Of a stretch of DNA of 52,874 nt, positions 35,592 through 43,526 are shown one piece after another. Numbering within the stretch: the stretch's first letter is position 1; each line of letters starts with the position of its first letter. The DNA comes from Nitrospiraceae bacterium. Lineage in GTDB: Bacteria; Nitrospirota; Thermodesulfovibrionia; Thermodesulfovibrionales; UBA1546. The stretch spans positions 1 to 52,874 of the forward strand of contig QZJQ01000049.1 of NCBI GenBank assembly GCA_003599795.1. The letters are read 5' to 3'. Under the pieces are notes generated by a model that saw nothing but the letters and a program-made list of their open reading frames with translations, was not told the DNA's origin and ran no database searches. Made by a program: the position numbers and the translations under genes.

Positions 35592-36706
35592 AAAATAACA
35601 ATTTTAAATTAGGGTTTTTGAATCACATCCACGGAGGCAATATTTACAGCGCCGCGCAGTGCCTGAATATTCCGGAAAAAGAGATTGTAGATTTCAGCGC
35701 GTCAATCAATCCCCTCGGCGTACCGAAGAGCGCGATTTCAGCCATAAGGCATGACGCAAAGTATTTGTATAATTATCCCGACCCTGACGCTAAAAAATTA
35801 AGGCTGCAGATTTCAGGACAATATAAAATAAACCCGGAATCAATTATATGCGGCAACGGGAGCACAGAATTGATTTACCTTGTTGCCCGCGCCTTGAGGC
35901 CTGAGAGGGTGCTTATCCCTGCGCCGACATTCTCTGAGTATGAAAGGGCGTGTAAGAGTTATGAGTTAAAAGTTAGGAGTTATGAGTTAAGAAGAGAAAA
36001 TAATTTTGAGATAAGCCCTGACGAATTAATAACAGCGCTCTCACGCCTCACGTCTCACGCCTCACGTCTCACGCATTGTAATATGGCTTTTCTATGCAAT
36101 CCTAATAATCCTACAGGCAGGACGCTTAAAAAAGCTGATGTGATGAAAATTGCAAATGCAGCAAAAAAACTTAAATGCTATCTCGTTGTTGACGAGGCAT
36201 TTATGGATTTTACGCCAAAGGAAAGCGTAATCAAAGAGACTGAGAAAAATCCATATCTGATAGTCTTGCGGTCGCTTACAAAATTTTATGCGCTCTCAGG
36301 CTTAAGAATTGGATATGGAGTGTTTCCGTTAAATATTACTGAAACAGTAAAAAAGCATAAAGAGCCGTGGACAATAAATACCCTTGCACAAACAACAGGG
36401 ATTGCAGCCTTCAGGGATATTGAATATAAGAGAAGAACTTTCAAGTTAATCAAACAGGAAAAAGATTTTCTGGAAAAGGAATTCAAAAGACTGGAGATTA
36501 GCTACATTCCGTCAGAGGCAAATTATTATTTATTAAAACTAAATAACGCAAGAAAGATAGTATCAGCATTGAGAAATAAGAGAATCCTCGTAAGGGATTG
36601 TTCTAATTTCACGGGGCTTGACGGCTCGTATATCAGGGTTGCGGTCAAATCAAGAAAAAACAATATGCGGTTAATAGGGGAGCTTGGGGAACTATGCGGG
36701 GCTTAG
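35588..36706 (+). CDS. cobD: L-threonine-O-3-phosphate decarboxylase (aminotransferase fold I)
   Basis: 372 residues, PLP-dependent and HisC-like. HIHGGNIYSAAQCLNI near the start, DFSASINPLGVP, NGSTELIYLV, FLCNPNNPTGR, YLVVDEAFMDF, and the PLP-Lys in LRSLTKFYALSGLRIGYG are present. It makes aminopropanol phosphate for CbiB; its 4-nt overlap with cbiB fits. Two in-frame arrays (about 123-135 and 151-163) flank a variable helix. Confidence 0.92.
   Translation: MKNNNFKLGFLNHIHGGNIYSAAQCLNIPEKEIVDFSASINPLGVPKSAISAIRHDAKYLYNYPDPDAKKLRLQISGQYKINPESIICGNGSTELIYLVARALRPERVLIPAPTFSEYERACKSYELKVRSYELRRENNFEISPDELITALSRLTSHASRLTHCNMAFLCNPNNPTGRTLKKADVMKIANAAKKLKCYLVVDEAFMDFTPKESVIKETEKNPYLIVLRSLTKFYALSGLRIGYGVFPLNITETVKKHKEPWTINTLAQTTGIAAFRDIEYKRRTFKLIKQEKDFLEKEFKRLEISYIPSEANYYLLKLNNARKIVSALRNKRILVRDCSNFTGLDGSYIRVAVKSRKNNMRLIGELGELCGA
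35954..35992. repeat. Heptamer array 1 in cobD
   Basis: AGAGTTATG then AGTTAAA AGTTAGG AGTTATG AGTTAAG; in frame as SYELKVRSYELRRE. Confidence 0.75.
36038..36074. repeat. Heptamer array 2 in cobD
   Basis: TCTCACG CCTCACG TCTCACG CCTCACG TCTCACG; in frame as LSRLTSHASRLTH. It is not the complement of array 1. Confidence 0.8.
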
Positions 36707-38160
36707 TGATAGCAGGCACTCATAGCGGGTGCGGAAAAACGACAATAACGCTCGGGCTTATGGCTGCCCTGACGAAAAGAGGGCTGAAAGTCCAGCCGTT
36801 CAAGGCCGGCCCTGATTTCATTGACACAGGGCTCCACAGGCTTGTTACAGCCAGACATTCAAGAAACCTTGATATATGGATGTGCGGTGAGAAATATGTC
36901 AAAGAATGTTTTCATAAGTACGCAGCAAATGCTGACATATCAATCATCGAAGGCGTTATGGGAATGTATGACGGTGAATACAGCACTGCAAGGCTGGCAG
37001 GATTTCTTAACCTGCCTGTAATTTTAGTTGTTGACGCCAGCGGCATGGCCGAGAGCGCAGGAGCGGTGGTTGCAGGGTTTAGGGATTGGGGATTTGGGAT
37101 TAGTAAAAAAGCTAACCCCCAGCCCCTAACCCCTAATCCCTTAGCGGGTATTATCTTCAACCGCGTTGCTTCAGAGAGGCACTACGAAAGACTTAAAAAT
37201 AGCGTTTGTGATATTAAGGTTTTAGGCTATCTGCCAAGGGAGTTAGATTTTGAGATTCCTCACAGGCATCTTGGGCTGACTGTCGCGGAAGAAAACCCTG
37301 TTGCTGATGAAAATATAGAAAGGCTTGCGGATGCGGTATTGGAGCATATTGATGTGGACAAGATTTTAAATATAGCGCAACAGAGCAGTAGAGCACCAGA
37401 GCAGCAGAAAAATGCTACTGCGCTACTGCGCTGCTGTTCTACTGCTCCAAAAATTGCTGTTGCATATGACAAGGCCTTCTGCTTTTATTATGAAGACAAT
37501 CTGGATTTATTGAGAGGTGCAGGCGCAGAGATAGTTACGTTCAGTCCGCTTTCGGATAACAAAATTCCTGAGGCTGTTAACGCACTATACATCGGCGGAG
37601 GCTATCCTGAGCTTTATGCAAAGGAACTGTCCCAAAATACATCTATGATGGAATCAATTAATAACTGGGCCCTTTCAGGCAAGCCGATATATGCTGAATG
37701 CGGCGGGCTGATGTATCTGTCAAAAGGGATTTATGATTTTGACGGAAAATTTTTTGAAATGGCTGGGGCCTTTCCTTTTGAGACAGAGATGAAAAAGGGA
37801 AGAGCGCATCTTGGCTATAGAGAGATTCTATTAAATGAAGACTGCATCCTCGGTAAAAAAGGTAAAAAATTAAGGGGGCATGAGTTTCATTATTCTGAGA
37901 TAGTTAAGCGCCAAGCGAAGCCGGAGGGGACTGTCCCAGATTTACGGATGGAGCGAGGCGGAGTCGTAGAATCGGGACTGTCCCCGTCGGCAAGAAGAGT
38001 GACTATAGACAAAGTCTATTCTGTCAGAAACAATCATGGCGAGTTTGTTAACTCATCAGGCTATAAATTTAAAAACACACTCGCAAGTTATATTCACATG
38101 CACTTTGGAAGCAGTCCCGAAATTGTGCGGAATTTCCTAAATCACATAAAGGAGCAGTAA
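36694..38160 (+). CDS. cbiA: Cobyrinate a,c-diamide synthase
   Basis: 488 residues. P-loop GTHSGCGKTTITLGL, KAGPDFIDTGLH, IIEGVMGMYDG and the GATase nucleophile in YAECGGLMYLSKG are present. It uses glutamine and ATP to amidate side chains a and c. It overlaps cobD by 13 nt. Three foreign elements lie in frame: a hairpin at about 128-150 (RDWGFGI...NPQPLTPNP), an octamer hairpin at about 228-252 in the linker between ATPase and GATase domains, and the 60-nt palindromic element at about 411-431. Catalytic motifs are untouched. Confidence 0.94.
   Translation: MRGLVIAGTHSGCGKTTITLGLMAALTKRGLKVQPFKAGPDFIDTGLHRLVTARHSRNLDIWMCGEKYVKECFHKYAANADISIIEGVMGMYDGEYSTARLAGFLNLPVILVVDASGMAESAGAVVAGFRDWGFGISKKANPQPLTPNPLAGIIFNRVASERHYERLKNSVCDIKVLGYLPRELDFEIPHRHLGLTVAEENPVADENIERLADAVLEHIDVDKILNIAQQSSRAPEQQKNATALLRCCSTAPKIAVAYDKAFCFYYEDNLDLLRGAGAEIVTFSPLSDNKIPEAVNALYIGGGYPELYAKELSQNTSMMESINNWALSGKPIYAECGGLMYLSKGIYDFDGKFFEMAGAFPFETEMKKGRAHLGYREILLNEDCILGKKGKKLRGHEFHYSEIVKRQAKPEGTVPDLRMERGGVVESGLSPSARRVTIDKVYSVRNNHGEFVNSSGYKFKNTLASYIHMHFGSSPEIVRNFLNHIKEQ
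37077..37142. repeat. Heptamer hairpin in cbiA
   Basis: GGGATTG/GGGATTT/GGGATTA arm, A-rich loop, then AACCCCC AGCCCCT AACCCCT AATCCCT arm. In frame. Confidence 0.85.
37377..37448. repeat. Octamer hairpin in the cbiA domain linker
   Basis: GAGCAGTA GAGCACCA GAGCAGCA, AAAAA loop, TGCTACTG CGCTACTG CGCTGCTG TTCTACTG. Period 8, in frame (24 nt = 3 units). Confidence 0.85.
37926..37985. repeat. 60-nt palindromic element, copy 1 (in cbiA)
   Basis: It starts GGGGACTGTCCCAGATTTACGG and ends TCGTAGAATCGGGACTGTCC(CC). The ends are inverted repeats with one mismatch, and each end is itself palindromic. In frame as GTVPDLRMERGGVVESGLSP. Confidence 0.85.
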
Positions 38161-39215
38161 TGGAAAGCATAATACTGATAGGGCACGGCAGCCCAAAAAA
38201 AGATGCGAACAACATAGAGACAATTGGAAGGCTTTTGCACGGCATGATTCATCCGGATTGCAGCAAAGGATGTGTAAGGGTTGCATATCTGCAGTTTGCA
38301 AAGCCTGAGTTGCCGGATATGATTAAAGAGAGTGTTTTAAGCGGAGCTAAAAAAATAATAATTCATCCCTATTTCCTTATCAGCGGAATGCATGTAACAA
38401 AAGACATCCCTGAAATGATAAAGAAAGCTAAAAAAATGTATCCTGATGTTGAATTTATTTACACGGAGCCTCTCGGCATTCACGAAAAACTGGTTCAAGT
38501 AATAGCTGAAAGGATTAAAACAGCCGGTGCTCTGATGCCAGCGGAGATTGAAGAGAAGAGTTTTGAAATCCTCTCCGGTGAAACAGATTTAAGCGATGTT
38601 CCTCAGGAACAAGTGCCAATTATAAAACGTGTGATACATACCACTGCGGACTTTGAATTTAAGAAGACTCTCCTTTTTCATCCAGGCGCTATAACCACAG
38701 GAATCAATGCTATAAAGTCAGGCAAAGACATTCTTACTGACGTTGAAATGGTGAAGGCAGGAATAAATAAAAAACTGCTAAAGAAATGGGGCGGAGAGGT
38801 GATATGCAACATACAGCAATCAGCAGGGGACTGTCCCAGATTTACGGACGAAGCGAAGCGAAGTCGTAGAATCGGGACTGTCCCCGTGGAACAGGACAAC
38901 AAAACAAAAGCAGAGACGGGAATTGAGTCAGTGTTAAAAGAAAAGAATAACATAGGAATTATTGCCATAGGAAACGCACCCACTGCCTTACTGAAAGCAA
39001 TTGAAATCTTTAATCATGAATCACACATCGTGCATCGTGCATCCTTGCCACTCCTTATCGGCGTTCCTGTTGGTTTTGTTAAGGCGCTTGAATCAAAGGC
39101 ATTACTCTCAACACAGCATTTTCCTTTTATTACTAATTTGAGCAGAAAAGGCGGAAGCCCTGTGGCAGCGGCTATAGTTAATGCGCTATTAAAAACAGCG
39201 GAGGAAACCAAATGA
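38160..39215 (+). CDS. cbiX-cbiC: Fusion of sirohydrochlorin cobaltochelatase (CbiX) and cobalt-precorrin-8 methylmutase (CbiC)
   Basis: 351 residues. Residues 1-~120 are a short CbiX (LIGHGSPKKDANN with catalytic His, VRVAYLQFAKPELPD, IIIHPYFLISGMHVTKDIP with second His). It inserts cobalt into sirohydrochlorin. Residues ~125-351 are CbiC (IKRVIHTTADFEF, AITTGINAIKSGKDILTDVEMV, VGFVKALESKALL, RKGGSPVAAAIVNALL), which moves a methyl group from C11 to C12. The CbiC half carries the 60-nt palindromic element at about 223-242 and a heptamer trace near 284-296. Translation is coupled to cbiA (TAATG overlap). Confidence 0.93.
   Translation: MESIILIGHGSPKKDANNIETIGRLLHGMIHPDCSKGCVRVAYLQFAKPELPDMIKESVLSGAKKIIIHPYFLISGMHVTKDIPEMIKKAKKMYPDVEFIYTEPLGIHEKLVQVIAERIKTAGALMPAEIEEKSFEILSGETDLSDVPQEQVPIIKRVIHTTADFEFKKTLLFHPGAITTGINAIKSGKDILTDVEMVKAGINKKLLKKWGGEVICNIQQSAGDCPRFTDEAKRSRRIGTVPVEQDNKTKAETGIESVLKEKNNIGIIAIGNAPTALLKAIEIFNHESHIVHRASLPLLIGVPVGFVKALESKALLSTQHFPFITNLSRKGGSPVAAAIVNALLKTAEETK
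38826..38885. repeat. 60-nt palindromic element, copy 2 (in the cbiC part)
   Basis: Same ends and same 60-nt length as copy 1, with a slightly different centre. It is read in a different phase, GDCPRFTDEAKRSRRIGTVP. Confidence 0.85.
39011..39046. repeat. Half heptamer array in the cbiC part
   Basis: AATCATGAATCACACATCG TGCATCG TGCATCC: same word class as the right arm of the cobC/cbiP hairpins, without the left arm. Confidence 0.55.
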
Positions 39216-39970
39216 AAATTAAAAATTATGGAATATTTTTACTATTCACTGTTCACTATTCACTATTCACTGCCTCTGACGTTCATGCAATGCATATCTC
39301 TGAGGGCATACTGCCATTTAACTGGGCATTGCTCTGGTCTGCTATCGCAGTTCCGTTTGTAGCATGGGGATTATATAAGCTCAAGAAACTCTCTTCAATT
39401 GACCTTTCATTTAAACCCCTTGTTGGGCTCATGGCTGCCGTTGTATTCATTATTTCGTGCATGCCTGTGCCAGTACCCACAGCAGGCACATGCTCTCATC
39501 CTGCAGGAACGGGAATATCAGGGATACTTGTCGGACCCGCAATAAGCATACTTGTTACAGCAGTTGCTCTGTTGATTCAGGCCCTTTTCCTTGCTCACGG
39601 AGGCTTAAGCACATGGGGCGCTGATATAGTTTCCATGGGAGTTATGGGCTCATTCGCCGGATTCTTAACTTTCAAGGTATTACGTTTGATAAAGGTGAAT
39701 ATTGCAGTTTCAGGATTTATGGCAGGCCTGCTTGCTGACTGGGCAACATACTTCACAACATCTGTTGAACTCGCATCAGGCATAAAAGGAGATTCGGCAT
39801 TCATGCCGCTTTTCTGGAAGATACTTATCGCATTTATTCCGACTCAGCTTCCACTGGGAATCCTTGAAGGCGCAATGACAGCAGGCATGGTTACACTGCT
39901 TTACAAGAAAAGGCCTGACCTTCTGGTAAAGATGCGGGTAATCAAGGCAGCGGAGGTGACAGCAATATGA
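39212..39970 (+). CDS. cbiM: Cobalt ECF-type transporter substrate component CbiM
   Basis: 252 residues. After a cleavable-looking signal (GIFLLFTVHYSLFTASDVHA) comes MHISEGILPFNWALLW, the metal-binding N-terminus of CbiM/NikM, whose new N-terminal Met-His chelates Co2+. Seven helices follow (MPVPVPTAGTCSHPAGTG, DIVSMGVMGS, LEGAMTAG). The signal's core is encoded by a TTCACTG/TTCACTA heptamer array. Together with the CbiN-like, CbiQ and CbiO products it forms the cobalt importer feeding CbiX. Confidence 0.95.
   Translation: MKIKNYGIFLLFTVHYSLFTASDVHAMHISEGILPFNWALLWSAIAVPFVAWGLYKLKKLSSIDLSFKPLVGLMAAVVFIISCMPVPVPTAGTCSHPAGTGISGILVGPAISILVTAVALLIQALFLAHGGLSTWGADIVSMGVMGSFAGFLTFKVLRLIKVNIAVSGFMAGLLADWATYFTTSVELASGIKGDSAFMPLFWKILIAFIPTQLPLGILEGAMTAGMVTLLYKKRPDLLVKMRVIKAAEVTAI
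39242..39273. repeat. Heptamer array encoding the CbiM signal-peptide core
   Basis: CTATTCA CTGTTCA CTATTCA CTATTCA CTG, in frame as LLFTVHYSLFTA. Confidence 0.8.
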
Positions 39971-40296
39971 AAATTCAAAATTCAAAGTTCAAAGTTCAGA
40001 GTTGCGGAATATTTTTTTTGCTGCTCTGCTGCTCTGCTGCTCTGCTGTTCTTTTTCAGCCTTCAGCCTTCAGCTTTCAGCGCTGAAAAGTCTGAAAAATG
40101 GCAGGGCGTTGACGAATCTGTAATTGAAAAGGTTGCAAAAGAGCATGGCAGAGAGGCGAAGGAGCCGTTCATTAATACAGATCAGGGCGACCTGCTTCTT
40201 TTTGTCTTTCTCCTGGCAGGCACAATAGGAGGCTTTGCAGCAGGATATTATTGGAAAGAACTGACTGGAAATAAAGGACAAAAAGTAAAAGAATAA
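39967..40296 (+). CDS. CbiN-like small membrane component of the cobalt transporter
   Basis: 109 residues. N-terminal signal (GIFFLLLCCSAALLFFFSLQPSAFSAE), a periplasmic linker (KWQGVDESVIEKVAKEHGREAKEPF) and one transmembrane helix (LLLFVFLLAGTIGGFAAGYYW) give the CbiN topology of two helices with a short loop between. Sequence similarity to classical CbiN is weak, so I call it CbiN-like by position and topology. It overlaps cbiM by 4 nt. Nearly the whole signal peptide is encoded by three word arrays (39970-40080). Confidence 0.75.
   Translation: MKIQNSKFKVQSCGIFFLLLCCSAALLFFFSLQPSAFSAEKSEKWQGVDESVIEKVAKEHGREAKEPFINTDQGDLLLFVFLLAGTIGGFAAGYYWKELTGNKGQKVKE
39970..40080. repeat. Three word arrays building the CbiN-like signal peptide
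   Basis: AAAATTC AAAATTC AAAGTTC AAAGTTC AGAGTTG (39972-40001); GCTGCTCT x3 plus GCTGTTCT (40020-40051); AGCCTTC AGCCTTC AGCTTTC AGC (40057-40080). All in frame. Confidence 0.8.
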
Positions 40297-40301
40297 AGAG
40301 C

Positions 40302-41054
40302 ATGGAAATCTTTAGCGAATACTTCAAAAAAGATAATTTGCTTTCGCAGGTTGACGCGAGGGTAAAACTTGGCGTCAGCCTTTTTGTTTTGGCAATGGTA
40401 TTGAGCTATAAAGGGCTTGTGTTCCCTCTGCTCATATTAGGCATAAGCCTTTGTATCTGTATTAGGATAAAGGTTCCGCTGAGAGTGTTTCTTCTGAGAT
40501 TTTCAGAGCCTGTGTTTATCGCGTCTGTTGTGATATTGCTTAAATTCCTGTTTTCAGGACAGGAGACTATGTTCTCAATAGAGATGTGGGGCATCACAAT
40601 AACAGGACACAAAGACGGGCTTATGGATGGACTGCAAATCGGCAGCAGGATTTTAGGGGCTGTCTCTATTGTCGCTTTATTAGGTTTTTCTACCCCATTT
40701 ACAGAGATAATGGCAGGGTTGTCATGGCTTAAAATCCCAAAGGGCCTTATAGAAATATCGCTGTTTGCCTACAGATATATCTTTGTGCTTTTTGAAGATG
40801 CGATGGTCATATATAACGCACAGAAAAACCGTCTTGGTTATTCCAATATTAAGCGGGGGTTACGCTCATTCGGAACCTTGACAGGCTCGCTGACACTCAA
40901 GGCGTTTGAGCACAGCCAGAACACAACAACTGCAATGCTTCAGAGGGGCTATGACGGCAACATTCCGATGTTGAAACACAAACCGTTCAAGTTTTCAGAA
41001 GTAGCAGTCTCAATTTTATTAGTATTTGCAATGGGGCTTGTATGGCAGATTTAA
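40302..41054 (+). CDS. cbiQ: Cobalt ECF-type transporter transmembrane component CbiQ
   Basis: 250 residues, about five to six helices. Features: DARVKLGVSLFVLAMVLSYK at the N-terminus, the T-component coupling motifs around ATTAMLQRGYDG-type sequence (NTTTAMLQRGYDGNIP), and SLFAYRYIFVLFEDAMVIYNAQKNRLGY. It links the substrate subunit CbiM to the ATPase. It follows the CbiN-like gene by 5 nt and overlaps cbiO by 13 nt. No inserts. Confidence 0.95.
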   Translation: MEIFSEYFKKDNLLSQVDARVKLGVSLFVLAMVLSYKGLVFPLLILGISLCICIRIKVPLRVFLLRFSEPVFIASVVILLKFLFSGQETMFSIEMWGITITGHKDGLMDGLQIGSRILGAVSIVALLGFSTPFTEIMAGLSWLKIPKGLIEISLFAYRYIFVLFEDAMVIYNAQKNRLGYSNIKRGLRSFGTLTGSLTLKAFEHSQNTTTAMLQRGYDGNIPMLKHKPFKFSEVAVSILLVFAMGLVWQI

Positions 41055-41887
41055 AGATAAGATTGTCTGTTCAAATCAATTCATTTAAATATCCTGACGG
41101 AACACAGGCATTGTCTGATATTGAGGTTAATATCTCGCATGGAGAATTTATCGGCATACTGGGCTCAAACGGCTCGGGGAAAACAACACTGCTTAAAATA
41201 ATGGACGGCTTAATGAAAGATTTTGAAGGCAGCGCGTATCTTGACGGGGCTGATATAAAAAAACTTTCCCCAAAAGAGATTTACAGCAAGGCCGGCCTCG
41301 TCTTTCAAAATCCGGATGACCAGCTTTTCGCTCCTACTGTATTTGAGGATGTGGCATTCGGCCCGATAAACATGGGGTTCAGGGAAGATGAGGTCATTAC
41401 CCGTATAAATAACGCCCTTAAGGATGTTGATATGCAAGAATACGCAAAAAAGTCCATACATAACCTTAGCTTCGGGCAGAAAAAAAGGGTATGCATAGCA
41501 GGGCTTCTGGCAATGGGGCATGAGATACTGCTTCTTGACGAGCCTACAGCCGGATTAGATCCCATGGGAGAATATAAAATGATGAATCTGCTTACAGGGC
41601 TGAATAAAGACAAGGGCGTTACAATCGTCATGGCCACGCACAGCGTTGACCTTGTTCCCCTGTTTCTTGACCGGCTTTATATCTTAAGCAAGGGCTGCAT
41701 AGTCCGGAGCGGCATTCCCGAAGAGGTGTTTACAGCGCCTGATGACATGGCGAATGTGAGACTGCGGCTTCCCCAGATCGCAGAATTAATATACAAACTA
41801 AGGCATGAAGACAATATGCCGTTTGAGAAAATCCCTCTCACCATCGGTGAGGCAAGAAGAGAGATACTGAAAACTCTCAGATCATGA
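41042..41887 (+). CDS. cbiO: Cobalt ECF-type transporter ATPase CbiO
   Basis: 281 residues. Walker A GSNGSGKTT, Q-loop VFQNPDDQLFAPTVFEDVAFGP (typical of ECF ATPases), signature LSFGQKKRVCIAGLLAMGHE, Walker B ILLLDEPTAGLDP and the switch His in MATHSVDL are all intact. It powers cobalt uptake. The ATG at 41042 lies inside the cbiQ 3' end. No inserts. Confidence 0.97.
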   Translation: MADLKIRLSVQINSFKYPDGTQALSDIEVNISHGEFIGILGSNGSGKTTLLKIMDGLMKDFEGSAYLDGADIKKLSPKEIYSKAGLVFQNPDDQLFAPTVFEDVAFGPINMGFREDEVITRINNALKDVDMQEYAKKSIHNLSFGQKKRVCIAGLLAMGHEILLLDEPTAGLDPMGEYKMMNLLTGLNKDKGVTIVMATHSVDLVPLFLDRLYILSKGCIVRSGIPEEVFTAPDDMANVRLRLPQIAELIYKLRHEDNMPFEKIPLTIGEARREILKTLRS

Positions 41888-41907
41888 GTGAAAGGAGGTG
41901 AAGAAAT

Positions 41908-42048
41908 TTGAACAGTCCAAAAAAAGGGACTAAAAAAAGGGCAAAAGCCAGCGTCATATCGTACCATCTCAAATGCACAAAGACGGCTAATGGTTTGACC
42001 CACTTTGTGATGTACGGGGATGTTCCGAAGAAGAAGCTGCCTTTGTAG
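41908..42048 (+). CDS. Small peptide, putative radical-SAM substrate (CbpA-like)
   Basis: 46 residues from a TTG at 41908 with an excellent AAGGAGGTGA 7 nt upstream. It is very basic at both ends (NSPKKGTKKRAKASVISYH ... YGDVPKKKLPL) with one Cys, three aromatic side chains and a VMYGDVPKKK tail. It is the next plus-strand gene after cbiO and sits 140 nt before a radical-SAM/SPASM gene. I recall an annotated pair CbpA (precursor peptide) / CbpB (radical-SAM maturase) tied to cobalt loci, and this matches in size and setting. No modification site can be named from sequence. Confidence 0.7.
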   Translation: MNSPKKGTKKRAKASVISYHLKCTKTANGLTHFVMYGDVPKKKLPL

Positions 42049-42060
42049 GATTTTGTAATG

Positions 42061-42085
42061 CAGGGGCGTATGCAATACGCCCCTG
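42061..42085. repeat. Perfect 11-bp hairpin after the CbpA-like gene
   Basis: CAGGGGCGTAT-GCA-ATACGCCCCTG. No T run follows, so it is more likely an RNA-stabilising or attenuating stem than a full terminator. Confidence 0.6.
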
Positions 42086-42088
42086 TCA

Positions 42089-42154
42089 TTTCCGAGAAAA
42101 CGGGAGTCCAGATGCTGTCACTATGCAACTCTGGGTTCCTGCTTTCTCGGGAAA
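42089..42154. repeat. REP-like inverted repeat between the peptide and maturase genes
   Basis: TTTCCGAGAAAACGGGAGTCC (42089-) pairs imperfectly with GGGTTCCTGCTTTCTCGGGAAA (-42154). The shape matches the widespread 'GGATTCCCGCTTTCGCGGGAAT' class of bacterial intergenic repeats. Confidence 0.65.
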
Positions 42155-42188
42155 GACAATAAATAACAATACGAAAGGGAGATCACAA

Positions 42189-43526
42189 ATGAAAAACAAT
42201 AATCGCGGACTTTCATTCTCTGACATTAATGCCGGCTGGAAACTTGCGCTTGACGCCGACAATGTATTCTGGGGTCTTGCGCCCAAAAATGATAATGGCG
42301 GCTTCCTGCTGCCGGAAGACCTGATAAAACTGTACAACGATAAAAAGGCTCACCTTGACAAAGAGCTTCACGATTTCAGATTTAATGCGGATTTAAACTG
42401 CGTATACATAGACCCTACTGACAGATGTAATGCAAACTGCACATACTGTTATATCCCTGCCAAAATAAGAAAACAGGGCACGCAGATGACAGGTAAGGAG
42501 CTCAATACTGCATTGGAAAAGATTGCAGCACATTTCAAAGATTCAAGAAAAAAACCCGTAATCGTCTTTCATGCCGCTGAGCCTCTGTTGGTGAAAGATA
42601 TACTGTTTGACTCCATAAAAAAATTCAGCAACAAGTTTGTTTTCGGCATTCAGACAAATACGCTCCTTCTTGAAAAAAAGGACGTGGAGTTTATGAAAAA
42701 ATACAGGGTAGGCGTAGGCATATCGCTTGATGCGCCTGACGCAAAAACAAATAATCTGTCAAGGGTGGCAGTAAAAGGCGGCGGTAATTTTGACAAGGCT
42801 GTTCAGGCATTGGATTGGTTTAAAGGTTATGAGGGGTTGAATGTGATCTCAACTGTCACAAAATTCAATGTCAACAAGCTTTCTGAGCATGTAAAATTCC
42901 TCCATAAAAAAGGAGTGCCGTGCATACTTTTAAACCCTGTCCGCGTGACGCAAAAACAGGCATTAAAACAGAAACCTGATGAAAAAGAATTTGCAAAGGA
43001 ATTAATAAAGGCCGTTGAGACAGCGATTGATTTGACAAAAAAATCCGGCAGGCAGATCGTTGTGGGCAACTTTGCAAATGTTATTCTCGCAATAATATCG
43101 CCTGCTGCTAGGCGCATGATGTGTGACATCTCCCCTTGCGGCGGAGGCAGGACATTTCTTACAATCACTGCAAACGGCGATATGGTTCCTTGCGGCGAGT
43201 TTATCAGCTTCAAAGAATTTTCAGGAGGAAATATCTTCAAGACATCAATTGAAAAAGCGATGAACTCAAAGCCATTTAAAACAATCAGGGCAAGGACTGT
43301 GGAGAAGATTGATGAATGCAGAGCCTGCGATTTCAGGCATATATGCGGCTCGCCATGCCCTGCTGAGATGTATGCGAGAGGCAATATGTACAGAAAGGCT
43401 GAGTTTTGCGAGTTTTACAAAGAGATGATAAGATATGCTTTTAAATTGATATCTGAAGATAAGGTTCCATATCTTCTCAGAGAAGGCTCTCTGCAGCAGA
43501 TGCAGTATGAGTACAGGTATGCATAA
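42189..43526 (+). CDS. Radical-SAM/SPASM peptide-modifying enzyme (CbpB-like)
   Basis: 445 residues from ATG 42189 (AAGGGAGA upstream; the longer frame to 42123 crosses the inverted repeat). The radical-SAM cluster is CNANCTYCY (CxxxCxxC, following DPTDR). A C-terminal SPASM-type set binds auxiliary clusters: MMCDISPCGGGRTFLTITANGDMVPCGE, then ECRACDFRHICGSPCPAEMYARG and FCEFYKEM. This domain plan is typical of RiPP maturases. With the small peptide upstream it probably makes a modified peptide; the cobalt operon setting suggests a metal-handling role, which is inference. Note an Ala in FHAAEPLL where relatives usually have G(G)EP. Confidence 0.88.
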   Translation: MKNNNRGLSFSDINAGWKLALDADNVFWGLAPKNDNGGFLLPEDLIKLYNDKKAHLDKELHDFRFNADLNCVYIDPTDRCNANCTYCYIPAKIRKQGTQMTGKELNTALEKIAAHFKDSRKKPVIVFHAAEPLLVKDILFDSIKKFSNKFVFGIQTNTLLLEKKDVEFMKKYRVGVGISLDAPDAKTNNLSRVAVKGGGNFDKAVQALDWFKGYEGLNVISTVTKFNVNKLSEHVKFLHKKGVPCILLNPVRVTQKQALKQKPDEKEFAKELIKAVETAIDLTKKSGRQIVVGNFANVILAIISPAARRMMCDISPCGGGRTFLTITANGDMVPCGEFISFKEFSGGNIFKTSIEKAMNSKPFKTIRARTVEKIDECRACDFRHICGSPCPAEMYARGNMYRKAEFCEFYKEMIRYAFKLISEDKVPYLLREGSLQQMQYEYRYA

